A DNA stretch of 64,000 bases from Roseovarius pacificus (lineage in GTDB: Bacteria > Pseudomonadota > Alphaproteobacteria > Rhodobacterales > Rhodobacteraceae): assembly GCF_900142665.1 (NCBI RefSeq), contig NZ_FRBR01000004.1, forward strand, positions 186,001 to 250,000. The letters are read 5' to 3'. Below, in pieces: positions 25,398 to 35,533 of this stretch (positions are counted from its first letter, which is position 1; every line of letters starts with the position of its first letter). A program made the position numbers and the translations under genes. The notes under the pieces were generated by a model. That model saw nothing but the letters and a program-made list of their open reading frames with translations, was not told the origin of the DNA and did not search any database.

Positions 25398-27320
25398 CTA
25401 CCGTCCGAGCGGCAGGCGCAGGCGCATGAAGCCGGTTTCGGTGTCGCCCAGATCGGTGGCCCCCAGATCGGCGATTTCCTGCGGATAGGCGCGCAGGCCG
25501 GGGCCGGTCAGGTGCAGGGTGCTGGCGCCGGGCACCGGGGCAAAGGACCATGTGGGCGTGACGCGGCCCGTCACCGGCGCGCCCTTGCGGATGAAGGCCG
25601 CCAGGATGTCGCGCACCGGTGTTTCGCCTTGCAGCACGATATCCGGCTCGGGCAGGGCCGGGTAGGAGCCGCCGCCGAAGGCGCGGTAGCTGTTGGTGGC
25701 GATCAGGAAACGGTCGCTGTCGGTGACGGGGGCCCCGTCATGTTCGAGATCGACGATGCGCGATGCGCCGGGATTGGCGATGCTGCCGTCGGGCGCGTAG
25801 CGCGGCGGTTGCGTCAGGTCGATCCGGTAGCGGATACCGTCGATCACGTCGAAGGCATGGCCCGGCATCAGGCTGTTGCAAAGCATCTGGTCGGCGCGGT
25901 CGGGAACGATCAGGCGAAAGCAACTGGCGGCGCGTTCCAGCCAGTCGCGCAGGCGCGCCCCGTCGATCCGCGCCCCGACCAGCGTATTGGGAAAGGAATA
26001 GAGATCGGCCGCATGGCGCAGGCGCAGCGGCCCGGCGGGCACGTCCGTATAATATTGAGGTCCGGCGCGCCCGCCGGTCTTGAACGGGGCGGTGGCCGAC
26101 AGAACCGGCAGCCCTTCGTCCACAGTGCCGCGCACGGCCTGTTCCAGAGCCTGCGTCTTGGCGCGGTTGATCAGTTGCAGCATGGGATCGGTGCGGGTCA
26201 TCGCCAGGTAGCTGTGCAGGGGCGCCTTCGTGCTGTTCAGCGGTTGGGCGACCAGTTTCAGCGTATGGTAATGGGCGTCGTCCAGCACGGAGCACAGGAC
26301 CGGGTCGGGCGGGACGCGCGGCCCGGCGGTGTTGGGGGCGACGGGGCGGGCCTCGGCCCGATGGCCCGCGATGCGCCAGCCCTCGGGGCCCGGCGTCAGG
26401 GTCAGGTCCAGAACCCCCAGATGGGACCCGCCAAAGCCCGCCATGACGGCCGGTGTTCCATAAAGCGTGCCGGTTTGCGCATCGCCGCCCGGTATCGGCG
26501 CGCCCTGCGGGGCGGGAAACACCCGATGGCTGTGGCCGGCCAGTATGGCGTCGATCCCCGGCACGGTGGCCAGCGACAGGGCGGCATTTTCCTGATCGGG
26601 CCGGTCGGGGCCGGTTTCGATGCCCGTATGGGCCAGCGCGACGATCAGATCCGCCCCGGCGGCGCGCGCGATGGGCACAATCCGGCGCGCGGTGTCGGTG
26701 ATTCCCTGGCTGTCCAGCCGGTCGCAAAGATGGGTGCGGTCCCAGATGGTGATCTGCGGCGGCACCAGCCCGATCACCGCGACCCGCAGGTCATGGGCGT
26801 TTCCCGCTCTGTCCTCGAGGCGGCGCTCCAGCATCTGGAACCTCGCAAAGGCCGGTTTGCCCGAGGCGCGGTCGGTGACATTGGCGCAGGTCACCGGAAA
26901 CCGGGCCTGAGCCAGCGTGCGGCGCAGGGTGTCCAGCCCGAAATTGAACTCGTGATTGCCCAGGCCGACCGCATCGTAGCCAAGCTGGTTCATGGCGGTG
27001 ATCACCGGGTTGTCGCCTTTCCACCCATTGGCGGGGATGGCCGTCAGATCGCTCATCGGCGTGCCTTGCAGGAAGTCGCCGTTGTCGAACAGCAGGCAGT
27101 TGCGCGCTTCGCGCCTGGCCCGCGCGATCAGGGTCGCGACGCGGGCGAGGCTGTGGGGCTGGTCGCTTTGGTTCGTGTAATAATTGAACGGGAGGAGATT
27201 GCCGTGAATATCGGTCGTTTCCAGCAACCGCAGGTCGATCTGCACGCTTCCGGTTTCGGGACGTCCCGCAGTGGAAACGTGGGGGCGTGTGTCTTCCACG
27301 GGCGAGTGTTCTCCGATCAT
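25398..27320 (-). CDS. Bifunctional 2',3'-cyclic-nucleotide 2'-phosphodiesterase/5'(3')-nucleotidase family protein
   Basis: The product (about 640 aa) has a calcineurin-like metallophosphatase domain with the metal motifs TTDIHGN, FDNGDFLQGT, GLGNHEFNFG, ALAHTGIE and AGHSHRVF. A C-terminal 5'-nucleotidase domain with FRLIV and NSYRAFGGG follows. It would degrade 2',3'-cyclic nucleotides and nucleotides to nucleosides. The start at 27320 is likely but not certain; an in-frame Met at 27380 adds a weakly hydrophobic leader. No clear signal peptide is seen, which is odd for a normally periplasmic enzyme. It may use the products of the RNase T2 at 17.2 kb. Confidence 0.88.
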   Translation of the reverse strand: MIGEHSPVEDTRPHVSTAGRPETGSVQIDLRLLETTDIHGNLLPFNYYTNQSDQPHSLARVATLIARARREARNCLLFDNGDFLQGTPMSDLTAIPANGWKGDNPVITAMNQLGYDAVGLGNHEFNFGLDTLRRTLAQARFPVTCANVTDRASGKPAFARFQMLERRLEDRAGNAHDLRVAVIGLVPPQITIWDRTHLCDRLDSQGITDTARRIVPIARAAGADLIVALAHTGIETGPDRPDQENAALSLATVPGIDAILAGHSHRVFPAPQGAPIPGGDAQTGTLYGTPAVMAGFGGSHLGVLDLTLTPGPEGWRIAGHRAEARPVAPNTAGPRVPPDPVLCSVLDDAHYHTLKLVAQPLNSTKAPLHSYLAMTRTDPMLQLINRAKTQALEQAVRGTVDEGLPVLSATAPFKTGGRAGPQYYTDVPAGPLRLRHAADLYSFPNTLVGARIDGARLRDWLERAASCFRLIVPDRADQMLCNSLMPGHAFDVIDGIRYRIDLTQPPRYAPDGSIANPGASRIVDLEHDGAPVTDSDRFLIATNSYRAFGGGSYPALPEPDIVLQGETPVRDILAAFIRKGAPVTGRVTPTWSFAPVPGASTLHLTGPGLRAYPQEIADLGATDLGDTETGFMRLRLPLGR

Positions 27321-27534
27321 GACCTGATACGAACCGTACGCCGCACTTCGAAGAAATGAGCGCGAGGAAAAAAGAAACACTCGTAAACCTGTTCAATTTT
27401 AAGGGTATACCGGAAGTTGTTCAATCACTCATTGCGCGAGGGCGGACCTGTCGGAAAGATGCCGCCGACATCTGGGTGCTTGCCCGCGCGGGCCGGGCAT
27501 GGCACCAGTTGCGCAAAACGGGGGGAACGGTACG

Positions 27535-28503
27535 ATGCGGCATGCGGAAACGGTGACATTCGGAGGCTCGGCGCTGGATCGGGCGCATGAACTGCGCGGT
27601 GACGATGCGGCGCTGGGTGCGGTCGTCGCCGCAGGGCAGGCCGATACGTTGCTTTTGTGGCGCGGCAAACCGCTGGTGCAGGGCGACGCGCTGGATCGCC
27701 TGATGCGCCTGCCGATGGACCATCCGGTTCTGGCGCAATCCGATCTGCCGCCGATCCTGCTGGGCCGCGAAGACGGGCGGCTGATTTTCGTGCACGATAT
27801 CTCGGGCTGGCGGCCCGAGGGGCTGGACGAGGACGAACTGGGCCGGTTCCTGGACCTCAGCGAACAACGCCACCCTGACCTGCCCGGAGAGGCCGCCTTT
27901 GTCGAGCTGCGCCGCATCATGACCCGCCTGGCGCCGCGCGATGCCGAACTGGCGGCGACGGCGCGGGCGATGACGGGCTGGCATGTCTCGCACCGGTATT
28001 GCGCCCGCTGCGGGGCCGAAAGCGCGATGGAGCGCGAGGGCTGGCAGCGCCAGTGCCCGTCCTGCGGCGCGGTGCATTTTCCGCGCACCGACCCGGTGGT
28101 GATCATGCTGATCACGCGGGGCAACCGGGTGCTGATGGGCCGCTCGCATGGCTGGCCCGAGGGCATGTATTCGCTGCTGGCGGGGTTCGTCGAGCCCGGT
28201 GAAACCATCGAGGCGGCAGTGCGCCGCGAGGTGGACGAGGAAACCGGCGTGCAGGTCGGCGAGGTCGGCTATCTGGCCAGCCAGCCCTGGCCTTTTCCCG
28301 CCTCGCTGATGATCGGCTGCCGTGGCGAGGCGCTGAGCGACGAGATCACCATCGACCCGGTGGAGATCGAAGATGCGCTGTGGCTGACGCGCGAAGAGAT
28401 CATGCAGGCCTTTGCCGGGGAGCATCCGTTTCTCGCCGCCGCCCGGAAAGGTGCAATTGCACATTTTTTGCTGCGCAACTGGCTTGCGGATACGCTGGAT
28501 TAA
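27535..28503 (+). CDS. nudC: NAD(+) diphosphatase (NADH pyrophosphatase)
   Basis: The 322-aa product has an N-terminal domain, a zinc ribbon (CARCG ... CPSCG), a Nudix box (GFVEPGETIEAAVRREVDEE) and the NudC signature SQPWPFPASLM just after it. It splits NAD(H) into NMN(H) and AMP and, in some bacteria, removes NAD caps from RNA. The ATG at 27535 follows a GGGGGGAA site. An SRPBCC gene follows 36 bases downstream. Confidence 0.95.
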   Translation: MRHAETVTFGGSALDRAHELRGDDAALGAVVAAGQADTLLLWRGKPLVQGDALDRLMRLPMDHPVLAQSDLPPILLGREDGRLIFVHDISGWRPEGLDEDELGRFLDLSEQRHPDLPGEAAFVELRRIMTRLAPRDAELAATARAMTGWHVSHRYCARCGAESAMEREGWQRQCPSCGAVHFPRTDPVVIMLITRGNRVLMGRSHGWPEGMYSLLAGFVEPGETIEAAVRREVDEETGVQVGEVGYLASQPWPFPASLMIGCRGEALSDEITIDPVEIEDALWLTREEIMQAFAGEHPFLAAARKGAIAHFLLRNWLADTLD

Positions 28504-28539
28504 GGCGAAAGTGCCGGTTGGTCAGTACAGGTAGTTTCC

Positions 28540-29013
28540 ATGAAGTTCAGCAGTCACGAGGATATCGAGGCCCCGATCGAAGAGATTTTTGGCGACGTCA
28601 CGGATTTTCAGGCGTTCGAGCGGCAGGCCCTGCGCCGTGGCGCAGAGGTGCAGCGCGTCGATGACCTGACACGGCCGGGCCCCGGCATGATGTGGGACGC
28701 GGCGTTCGATCTGCGCGGCAAGCGGCGCGAAATCACCATCGAACTGATCCGGCTCGATCCACCCAACGGATTGCTGGCCGAATCCCGCTCGCCGGGCATG
28801 GAGGGGCGGTTCGAGGTGGATCTCGTGGCGTTGTCGCGCAGCCGCACGCGGCTGAGCGTCACCCTGAGCCTCGAGCCCAAAACCCTGTCCGCGCGCCTGC
28901 TGGTGCAGTCGATGAAACTGGCGCGCAAATCCCTGACGCGCCGTTTTCGCAAACGGGTGGCGGGATTCGCGACCGAACTGGAAAACCGTCACAAGAAGGC
29001 CGGCCTGGCCTGA
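28540..29013 (+). CDS. SRPBCC family protein
   Basis: The 157-aa product has a START/polyketide-cyclase-like fold: an N-terminal MKFSSHEDIEAPIEEIFGDV strand-helix, a beta sheet with RREITIELIRLDP and a long C-terminal basic helix (KLARKSLTRRFRKRV). Such proteins bind hydrophobic ligands. There is no catalytic signature, so no function is assigned. It is probably co-transcribed with nudC and converges on pheA with a 19-base gap. Confidence 0.85.
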   Translation: MKFSSHEDIEAPIEEIFGDVTDFQAFERQALRRGAEVQRVDDLTRPGPGMMWDAAFDLRGKRREITIELIRLDPPNGLLAESRSPGMEGRFEVDLVALSRSRTRLSVTLSLEPKTLSARLLVQSMKLARKSLTRRFRKRVAGFATELENRHKKAGLA

Positions 29014-29032
29014 TCCGGCCAGCCCGCGCGGA

Positions 29033-29866
29033 TCAGTGGCGGCGCGGGTCGGCGGGGTAGACGCCCAGCATGGTGATATCGGACGTGAAATAATCCAGCT
29101 CGTCCAGTGCGCGTTTCACCCCCGGATCGTCGGGGTGACCTTCGATATCGGCGTAAAACTGCGTTGCGGTGAACGATCCGTCCACCATGTAGCTTTCCAG
29201 CTTGGTCATGTTCACGCCATTCGTGGCGAAACCGCCCATCGCCTTGTAGAGCGCGGCAGGGATGTTGCGCACCTGAAAGACGAAGCTGGTCATCATGCCG
29301 TCATCGCCCCGGCGTGACAGGTCGGGCTGGCGGGCCATGACCAGAAAGCGCGTGGTGTTGTTGCCCTGATCCTCGATATGGCGGGCCAGAACGTCGAGGC
29401 CGTAAATGTCCCCGGCCAGTTCGCTGGCCAGCGCGGCAAGGCCGGGTTCATTCACCTCGGCCACGTGTTTGGCCGAACCGGCGGTATCCGCGCCGGTGAC
29501 GCGGCGAATGTCGTGTTTTGCAAGGAAATCACGGCACTGCCCCAGAAGCATGGTGTGGCTCATGGCGCGGTTCACGTCCTCCAGCCGGGTGCCGGGCAGG
29601 GCCAGCAGGTTGATGTGCACCCGCACGAAGGCCTCCGAGACGATATGCAGCCCCGATTTCGGCAGCAGGTGGTGAATGTCGGCCACGCGCCCGAAGGTAG
29701 AATTCTCGACCGGCAGCATGGCCAGTTCGGCATCGCCTTCGCGGACGGCCTCGATGGCGTCCTCGAAGGTGCGGCAGGGCAGTGCCTCCATCTCGGGGTA
29801 GGTTTCGTGGCAGGCCTGGTGCGAATAGGCGCCGGGCTCACCCTGGAAGGCAATGCGCTTGGTCAT
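29033..29866 (-). CDS. pheA: Prephenate dehydratase
   Basis: The 277-aa product converts prephenate to phenylpyruvate in phenylalanine synthesis. The periplasmic-binding-protein-like catalytic domain has FQGEPGAYSHQAC, LPVENSTFGRV and a TRF motif (NTTRFLVMAR). A C-terminal ACT domain with KLESYMVDGSF mediates feedback by phenylalanine. No chorismate mutase domain is fused. It diverges from the cytochrome c gene. Confidence 0.95.
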   Translation of the reverse strand: MTKRIAFQGEPGAYSHQACHETYPEMEALPCRTFEDAIEAVREGDAELAMLPVENSTFGRVADIHHLLPKSGLHIVSEAFVRVHINLLALPGTRLEDVNRAMSHTMLLGQCRDFLAKHDIRRVTGADTAGSAKHVAEVNEPGLAALASELAGDIYGLDVLARHIEDQGNNTTRFLVMARQPDLSRRGDDGMMTSFVFQVRNIPAALYKAMGGFATNGVNMTKLESYMVDGSFTATQFYADIEGHPDDPGVKRALDELDYFTSDITMLGVYPADPRRH

Positions 29867-29986
29867 ACGGGGTATTTCCTGTCAAAAGTCCGCCGGTCGG
29901 GCGTTTGGTCGCGCAAACTACACCTTGCGTCGAACAAGGGGAAGCGGATAGATACCGCGCGACGGATACTAACGGGAAACGGGCTA

Positions 29987-31084
29987 ATGTTCGATACGAT
30001 GACATTCACCAAGATCCTTGGCGGCTTTTGCGGCGCGCTTCTGGTCTTTCTTCTGGGCGGCTGGGCTGCCGAGTCGCTTTATCACACGGGCGGCGGTCAC
30101 GGCGACGGCCACGAACAGGCCTATGTGATCGACACCGGCGAGGACGAAGGTGGCGAAGAGGCGGTCGAGGAAGGCCCGAGCTTTGCCGAACTCTATGCCT
30201 CGGCGGATGCGGGCAATGGCGAACGCGTCTTCAACAAGTGTAAAGCCTGCCACAAGGTCGAAGACGGCGCCAACGGCACCGGCCCGCACCTGTACGGGGT
30301 GGTTGGCCGCGCCGTCGACAGCGTGGACGGTTTCGGATATTCCGGCGCGCTCGAACAGGTGGCCGAAGTCTGGACGCCCGAAGAACTGTTCCACTTCCTG
30401 GAAAATCCCAGTGGTTTCGCGCCGGGCACCGCGATGAGCTTTGCCGGTCTGAAAAAGGAAGAGGACCGCGTGAACGTGATCGCCTATCTGGACATGACCG
30501 ATGGCGGCATGACCGAAGTCGAAGCCCCGGCCGCCGCCGAGGAAGAAGCCGCCGCCGAGCCCGCAGCGGAAGAAGAGGCCGCGACCGACACTGCTGCTGC
30601 CGAGGAAACCGCCGAGGAGCCCGCTGCCGAGGAGCCTGCCGCTGAGGAGCCCGCTGCCGAGGAACCGGCGGCGGAAGAAGCCGCTGAAGAGCCTGCCGCC
30701 GAAGAGGCCGCCCCGGCCGAGGAAGACACCGCCGCTGCCGAAGGCGACGCATCCGGCTTTGCCGCGATGGTGGCTGCCGCGAATCCCGACGATGGCGCAA
30801 GTGTATGGCGCCGCTGTCAGGCCTGTCACAAGCTGGAAGAAGGCAAGAACGGCGTCGGCCCGCATCTCTATGGTATTGTCGGGCGTGAAATCGCCAACGT
30901 CGAAGGCTTCCGCTATTCCAAGGCGCTCGAAGAGCTGGAAGGCACATGGACCGTCGATGAGCTGAACGCATGGCTGGAAGACCCCAGGGGCTATGCACCG
31001 GGCAACAAGATGAGCTATGCTGGTCTGCGCAAGGAAGAGGACCGCGCCGCGCTGATCGCCTACATGCAGGCGGCCATGCAATAA
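29987..31084 (+). CDS. Membrane-anchored cytochrome c with two tandem class I heme domains
   Basis: The 365-aa product has an N-terminal anchor helix (residues 8-29), a short acidic stretch and a first cytochrome c domain (CKACH at 85-89, axial Met150). An Ala/Glu/Pro linker of about 75 residues (180-255) is built from repeats of EEPAA, and a second domain follows (CQACH at 277-281, axial Met342). The two domains share GPHLYG(V/I)VGR and AGL(K/R)KEEDR and clearly arose by duplication. Single-heme relatives (cytochrome c552/CycM type) carry electrons from the bc1 complex to oxidases. The start at 29987 precedes the anchor; a second Met is four codons later. It could feed the cbb3 oxidase encoded here. 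Confidence 0.9.
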   Translation: MFDTMTFTKILGGFCGALLVFLLGGWAAESLYHTGGGHGDGHEQAYVIDTGEDEGGEEAVEEGPSFAELYASADAGNGERVFNKCKACHKVEDGANGTGPHLYGVVGRAVDSVDGFGYSGALEQVAEVWTPEELFHFLENPSGFAPGTAMSFAGLKKEEDRVNVIAYLDMTDGGMTEVEAPAAAEEEAAAEPAAEEEAATDTAAAEETAEEPAAEEPAAEEPAAEEPAAEEAAEEPAAEEAAPAEEDTAAAEGDASGFAAMVAAANPDDGASVWRRCQACHKLEEGKNGVGPHLYGIVGREIANVEGFRYSKALEELEGTWTVDELNAWLEDPRGYAPGNKMSYAGLRKEEDRAALIAYMQAAMQ

Positions 31085-31108
31085 ATCCGCGCCGTTCCCG
31101 AATGTCAG

Positions 31109-31138
31109 GGCCGCTTTCCGGGCAACCGGAAGGCGGCC
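31109..31138 (+). terminator. Probable terminator of the diheme cytochrome gene
   Basis: GGCCGCTTTCCGG pairs with CCGGAAGGCGGCC around GCAA (one mismatched pair). The T run after it is weak (TTACGCTTTT). Confidence 0.65.
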
Positions 31139-31266
31139 TTACGCTTTTGTGAGGTCCGAATCGCGGTCCGATCCGTTTCCGCGCTTGAACATGGGTCGGC
31201 CCCTCCATTAGCTTGCCACAGGCGGCAAACGCACCAGATCGCATGGTGCGGGAAAAGGAGACTGCG

Positions 31267-33213
31267 ATGATCCGACAGCGCAACAGGGCCGTGGCCCGGA
31301 CCAGCCCCCTGAGCATCCCGCACCGGGCGATGGCGGTCCTGATGGGGTTGGCCATCGGGGCGGTGATCGCCCACGCGGCGCTGGCCGACGAGGGCGAAGG
31401 CGAGGTGATCCGCTCGCACGGGTATTCCTATTACGGCGATCTGAGCTATCCGGCGGATTACGAGCATTTCAATTATGTGAACCCGGACGCGCCAAAGGGC
31501 GGCGAGATTTCGATCTATGCGCCGGGCACGTTCGATTCGATGAACCCCTATTCGCGCAAGGGCCGCGCCGGGCAGTTGTCGTGGATGGTCTACGAAAGCC
31601 TGCTGGGCGATATGCCCTCGGGCGGCGGGGCCTCGCCTGCCGATGCCTATGGCGAGATGTACGGCCTGCTGGCCGAAAGCCTCGAATATGACGAGGGCAA
31701 GACCTGGGTCATCTTCCACATGCGCCCCGAGGCCCGGTTTGCCGACGGTACGCCGGTCACCGCGCATGACGTGGTGTTTTCGCATAACCTGTTCCTGGAA
31801 CAGGGCCTGCCCTCCTATGCGCAGGCCGTCAGCCGCCGGGTGACCGGGGCCGAGGCGCTGGACGATCATACGGTCAAGTTCACCTTCGCCACCGGCATTT
31901 CGCGCCGCTCGCTGATCGACCAGGTGGGCAGCACGCCGGTGTTTCCGCGCAAGTGGTACGAAGACACCGGCGCACGGCTGGACGAATCGCGGCTCGAGGC
32001 CGCGCCGGGATCGGGCCCCTATCAGGTGGCCAGCTACGACGTGAACCGCCGCATCGTTTACCGGCGCAACCCGGAGTACTGGGGCCGGGATCTGCCGATC
32101 AATCAGGGGCGGCACAATTTCGATACCATCCGGATCGAGTATTTCGCCGATGACAACGCCGCCTTCGAGGCGTTCAAGGCGGGCGAATATACCTTCCGCT
32201 GGGAAGGCAATTCCAAGACATGGGCCACGGGCTATGACTTCCCGGCGGCCAACAGGGGGCAGGTCAGGCTGGAGGAACTGCCCGACGGCACCCCGCCCGA
32301 ACCCAACGGTATCGTCTTCAACCTTGGCCGCGAGGTGTTGCAGGACAAGCGCGTGCGCCAGGCGATCGCGCTGGCCTACAATTTCGAATGGACCAACGAA
32401 TCGCTGCAATACGGGCTGTTCAAACAGCGCCATTCCTTCGTGCAGGACACCCCGCTGGAGGCCAAAGGCGTGCCGGAAGGGGCCGAACTGGAACTGCTGA
32501 AATCGCTTGGCGACGTGGTGCCGCCCGACATGCTGAGCGAACCGGCGGTGATGGCGCATTCCTCCGCGACCGACCGCCTGAACGACCGGCGCAACCTGCG
32601 CCGCGCCATGAAGCTGCTGGACGAGGCGGGCTGGACCGTGGGCAATGACGGCAAACGTCGCAACGCGCAGGGCGAGCTGCTGAGCATCGACTTCCCGATC
32701 GCATCCTCGGGATCGGCCACGCTGGGCGCGGTGGTGGACAGTTTCGTCAGCAACCTGAAACTGATGGGCATCGACGCGAGTTTCGAAAAGGTGGACCCGT
32801 CGCAATACACCCTGCGCAGCCGGGATCGCGATTACGATCTGGTGTTCGACGGCTATACCAGTTTCCTCGGGGCGGGCACGGGCCTGATGCAGCGTTACGG
32901 CTCGACCGAGGCCGAGTTCAGCCTGTTCAACCCCGCCGGGCTGGCCAGCCCGATGGTGGACGCGATCATCGACGCCGCGCTGAACGCCGAAACCAGCGAA
33001 GAGGAAGAAACCGCCCTGATCGCGCTCGACCGCGCGCTGCGGCACGAATTCTTCATGGTGCCGGTCTGGTATAACGACAGCTATTGGGTGGCCTATTGGG
33101 ATATGTACGAACACCCCGAAACCCTGCCGCCCTATGCGCTGGGCGTGCTGGATTTCTGGTGGTTCAACGCCGACAAGGCCGAGGCGCTGAAAGCCTCGGG
33201 CGCGCTGAGGTAA
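31267..33213 (+). CDS. yejA: Extracellular peptide-binding protein of a YejABEF-type ABC transporter
   Basis: The 648-aa product has a signal peptide (hydrophobic [19 protein letters not shown] at residues 22-40) and a family 5 solute-binding fold with [28 protein letters not shown] and [12 protein letters not shown], typical of YejA. These proteins bind oligopeptides, including peptide antibiotics such as microcin C, in the periplasm. The start at 31267 has an AAAAGGAGA site. It heads the yejABEF operon, with yejB seven bases downstream. Confidence 0.93.
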   Translation: MIRQRNRAVARTSPLSIPHRAMAVLMGLAIGAVIAHAALADEGEGEVIRSHGYSYYGDLSYPADYEHFNYVNPDAPKGGEISIYAPGTFDSMNPYSRKGRAGQLSWMVYESLLGDMPSGGGASPADAYGEMYGLLAESLEYDEGKTWVIFHMRPEARFADGTPVTAHDVVFSHNLFLEQGLPSYAQAVSRRVTGAEALDDHTVKFTFATGISRRSLIDQVGSTPVFPRKWYEDTGARLDESRLEAAPGSGPYQVASYDVNRRIVYRRNPEYWGRDLPINQGRHNFDTIRIEYFADDNAAFEAFKAGEYTFRWEGNSKTWATGYDFPAANRGQVRLEELPDGTPPEPNGIVFNLGREVLQDKRVRQAIALAYNFEWTNESLQYGLFKQRHSFVQDTPLEAKGVPEGAELELLKSLGDVVPPDMLSEPAVMAHSSATDRLNDRRNLRRAMKLLDEAGWTVGNDGKRRNAQGELLSIDFPIASSGSATLGAVVDSFVSNLKLMGIDASFEKVDPSQYTLRSRDRDYDLVFDGYTSFLGAGTGLMQRYGSTEAEFSLFNPAGLASPMVDAIIDAALNAETSEEEETALIALDRALRHEFFMVPVWYNDSYWVAYWDMYEHPETLPPYALGVLDFWWFNADKAEALKASGALR

Positions 33214-33220
33214 CCCGCCG

Positions 33221-34312
33221 ATGGGTGCCTATATCCTGCGCAGACTGCTGCTGATCGTTCCCACGCTTCTGGGGATCATGGTGATCAATTTCGTCCTGGT
33301 GCAATTCGTGCCGGGCGGCCCGGTGGAGCAGGTGATTGCCAACATGCAGGGGCAGGGCGACGTGTTCGACAGCTTTGCCGGATCGGGCAGCGATGCCGGG
33401 CAGGACATGACGGGCGGCGGCGGCAATGAGAAATACCTTGGCGCCCGTGGCCTGCCGCCGGAACTGATCGAGGACCTGGAGCGCCAGTTCGGGCTGGACA
33501 AACCGCCGCTGGAGCGGTTCCTGAACATGATGTGGAACTACATGCGCTTCGATTTCGGAGAAAGCTATTTCCGCAAGATCGACGTGACCGACCTGGTGCT
33601 GGAAAAGATGCCGGTCAGTATCAGCCTTGGCCTGTGGTCGACGGTGATCGCCTATCTGATCTCGATTCCGCTCGGCATCCGCAAGGCGGTGCAGGACGGG
33701 TCGGGCTTCGACACCTGGACCAGCGGGGTCATCATCGTGGCCTATGCGATCCCCGCCTTCCTGTTCGCGATCATGCTGCTGGTCCTGTTCGCCGGGGGCA
33801 GTTACTGGCAGTTTTTCCCGCTGCGCGGGCTGACCTCGGACAACTGGGAGCAACTGAGCCTGTTCGGCAAGATCGTGGACTATTTCTGGCACATCACGCT
33901 GCCGGTGGTGGCCTCGACCATTTCGGCCTTTGCGACGCTGACGTTGCTGACCAAGAACTCGTTCCTCGACGAGATCAAGAAACACTATGTCATGACCGCC
34001 CGCGCCAAGGGGCTGAGCGAGCGGCGGGTGCTCTATGGCCATGTGTTCCGCAACGCCATGCTGATCGTGATCGCGGGCTTTCCGGCGGTGTTCATCGGGG
34101 TGTTCTTTGGCGGCTCGGTCCTGATCGAGACGATCTTTTCGCTCGACGGTCTGGGGCGGCTCGGGTTCGAGGCCGCCGTGGGGCGCGATTATCCGGTGAT
34201 GTTCGGCACGCTGTTCCTGTTCGGGCTGATCGGGCTGGTGGTGAACATCCTGAGCGACCTGATGTATGTGCTTGTCGATCCGCGGATCGACTTCGAGAAG
34301 CGGGAGGGCTGA
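33221..34312 (+). CDS. yejB: Microcin C/peptide ABC transporter permease YejB
   Basis: The 363-aa product is an inner-membrane permease with six helices. The first is [24 protein letters not shown] with the VPGGP loop, and the EAA motif region reads [21 protein letters not shown]. The long periplasmic loop with a Gly/Asp-rich stretch is usual in YejB. It pairs with YejE to form the channel. It is separated from yejE by an unusual 114-base gap holding a REP-like repeat. Confidence 0.94.
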   Translation: MGAYILRRLLLIVPTLLGIMVINFVLVQFVPGGPVEQVIANMQGQGDVFDSFAGSGSDAGQDMTGGGGNEKYLGARGLPPELIEDLERQFGLDKPPLERFLNMMWNYMRFDFGESYFRKIDVTDLVLEKMPVSISLGLWSTVIAYLISIPLGIRKAVQDGSGFDTWTSGVIIVAYAIPAFLFAIMLLVLFAGGSYWQFFPLRGLTSDNWEQLSLFGKIVDYFWHITLPVVASTISAFATLTLLTKNSFLDEIKKHYVMTARAKGLSERRVLYGHVFRNAMLIVIAGFPAVFIGVFFGGSVLIETIFSLDGLGRLGFEAAVGRDYPVMFGTLFLFGLIGLVVNILSDLMYVLVDPRIDFEKREG

Positions 34313-34348
34313 GGCGATGTGCGTGGTCCTGATCCGCAGACGCAGGCA

Positions 34349-34409
34349 GGGGGCGCTGCCCCCGTCGCCGCAGGCGGCGACTCCCCCGGGATATTTCGGG
34401 CATGAAGAA
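34349..34409 (+). repeat. REP-like element, copy A, inside the yej operon
   Basis: It consists of a GGGGGC/GCCCCC hairpin, a second small hairpin (GTCGCCGC / GCGGCGAC), then CCCCCGGGATATTT and GAAGAA. The same plan recurs at 55952-56000 and, inverted, at 56066-56127. It lies between yejB and yejE, so the hairpins could adjust expression of the distal genes. Confidence 0.65.
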
Positions 34410-34426
34410 AGCCGGGGAGAGAAGGC

Positions 34427-35533
34427 ATGACGCTGTCGCCCCTCAACCAGCGCCGCTGGCGCAATTTCAAGCGCAACAGGCGCGCCTTCTGGTCGCTGGT
34501 GATCTTTTCGATCATCTTCGTGATCACGCTGCTGGCCGAGTTCGTGGCCAATGACAAGCCGATCCTCGTGCAGTATCGGGGCGGGTATTACACGCCGATC
34601 TTCAACTTCTACCCCGAAACGGAGTTCGGCGGCGATTTCGCGACCGAGGCGATCTATCGCGATATCGAGGTGCAGTGCCTGATCGTCTCGGGGGGAATGG
34701 ATGTCTGTTTCGACGATCCCGAAGGGGTGATTGCGGATGCCGAGGATGGGATGATCGAAGGCGAGGCGGTGTCGCCGGGCTGGATGATCTGGCCGCCGAT
34801 TCCCTATAGCTACGACACGACGGTGGATCGCCCCGGCGCGGCCCCGCTGCCGCCCAACGAACAGAACTGGCTGGGCACCGACGACACCAAGCGCGACGTG
34901 CTGGCGCGGGTGATCTATGGCTTCCGCCTGTCGGTGCTGTTCACGCTGATCGTGACCGGCCTGTCCAGCCTTATCGGGATTTTCGCGGGCGCGATTCAGG
35001 GCTATTTCGGCGGCTGGCTGGATCTGGTGTTCCAGCGGGTGATCGAAATCTGGGCCTCGACCCCGCAGATTTACGTGATCATCATCCTGTTCGCGATCCT
35101 GCCGCGCAGTTTCTGGCTGCTGGTGGCGATCACGGTGCTGTTCGGCTGGATGGCACTGGTGGGCGTGGTGCGGGCCGAGTTCTTGCGGGCGCGCAACCTG
35201 GAATATGTGCGTGCGGCCAAGGCGCTGGGCGTCAGCAACCTGACGATCATGTTCCGCCACATGCTGCCCAATGCCATGGTGGCGACGCTGACCATGCTGC
35301 CCTTTGTCATCACCGGCACGATTTCCCTGCTGGCGGGGCTGGATTTCCTGGGCTTCGGCCTGCCGTCGAGCGCGCCCAGCCTGGGCGAGCTGACGCTTCA
35401 GGCCAAGCAGAACCTTCAGGCCCCGTGGCTGGCCTTCACCGCGTTCTTCGCCTTTGCCATCATGCTGTCGCTGCTTGTCTTCATCTTCGAGGGCGTGCGC
35501 GACGCGTTCGATCCAAGAAAGACCTTCGAATGA
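34427..35533 (+). CDS. yejE: Microcin C/peptide ABC transporter permease YejE
   Basis: The 368-aa permease opens with LNQRRWRNFKRNRRAFWSL and a first helix. It has the long periplasmic region seen in YejE (IFNFYPETEFGGDFATEAI, WPPIPYSYDT), the WLGTDDTKRDVLARVIYGFRLS entry motif and the EAA loop RAKALGVSNLTIMFRHMLPN. The ribosome site is GGAGAGAAGGC. It overlaps yejF by four bases. Confidence 0.94.
   Translation: MTLSPLNQRRWRNFKRNRRAFWSLVIFSIIFVITLLAEFVANDKPILVQYRGGYYTPIFNFYPETEFGGDFATEAIYRDIEVQCLIVSGGMDVCFDDPEGVIADAEDGMIEGEAVSPGWMIWPPIPYSYDTTVDRPGAAPLPPNEQNWLGTDDTKRDVLARVIYGFRLSVLFTLIVTGLSSLIGIFAGAIQGYFGGWLDLVFQRVIEIWASTPQIYVIIILFAILPRSFWLLVAITVLFGWMALVGVVRAEFLRARNLEYVRAAKALGVSNLTIMFRHMLPNAMVATLTMLPFVITGTISLLAGLDFLGFGLPSSAPSLGELTLQAKQNLQAPWLAFTAFFAFAIMLSLLVFIFEGVRDAFDPRKTFE

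Noticed and set aside
30510..30760. Repeated GAGGAGCC-type units as a CRISPR-like or mobile repeat
   Set aside because: The units lie in frame and encode the Glu/Pro/Ala linker of the diheme cytochrome. They have no spacers.
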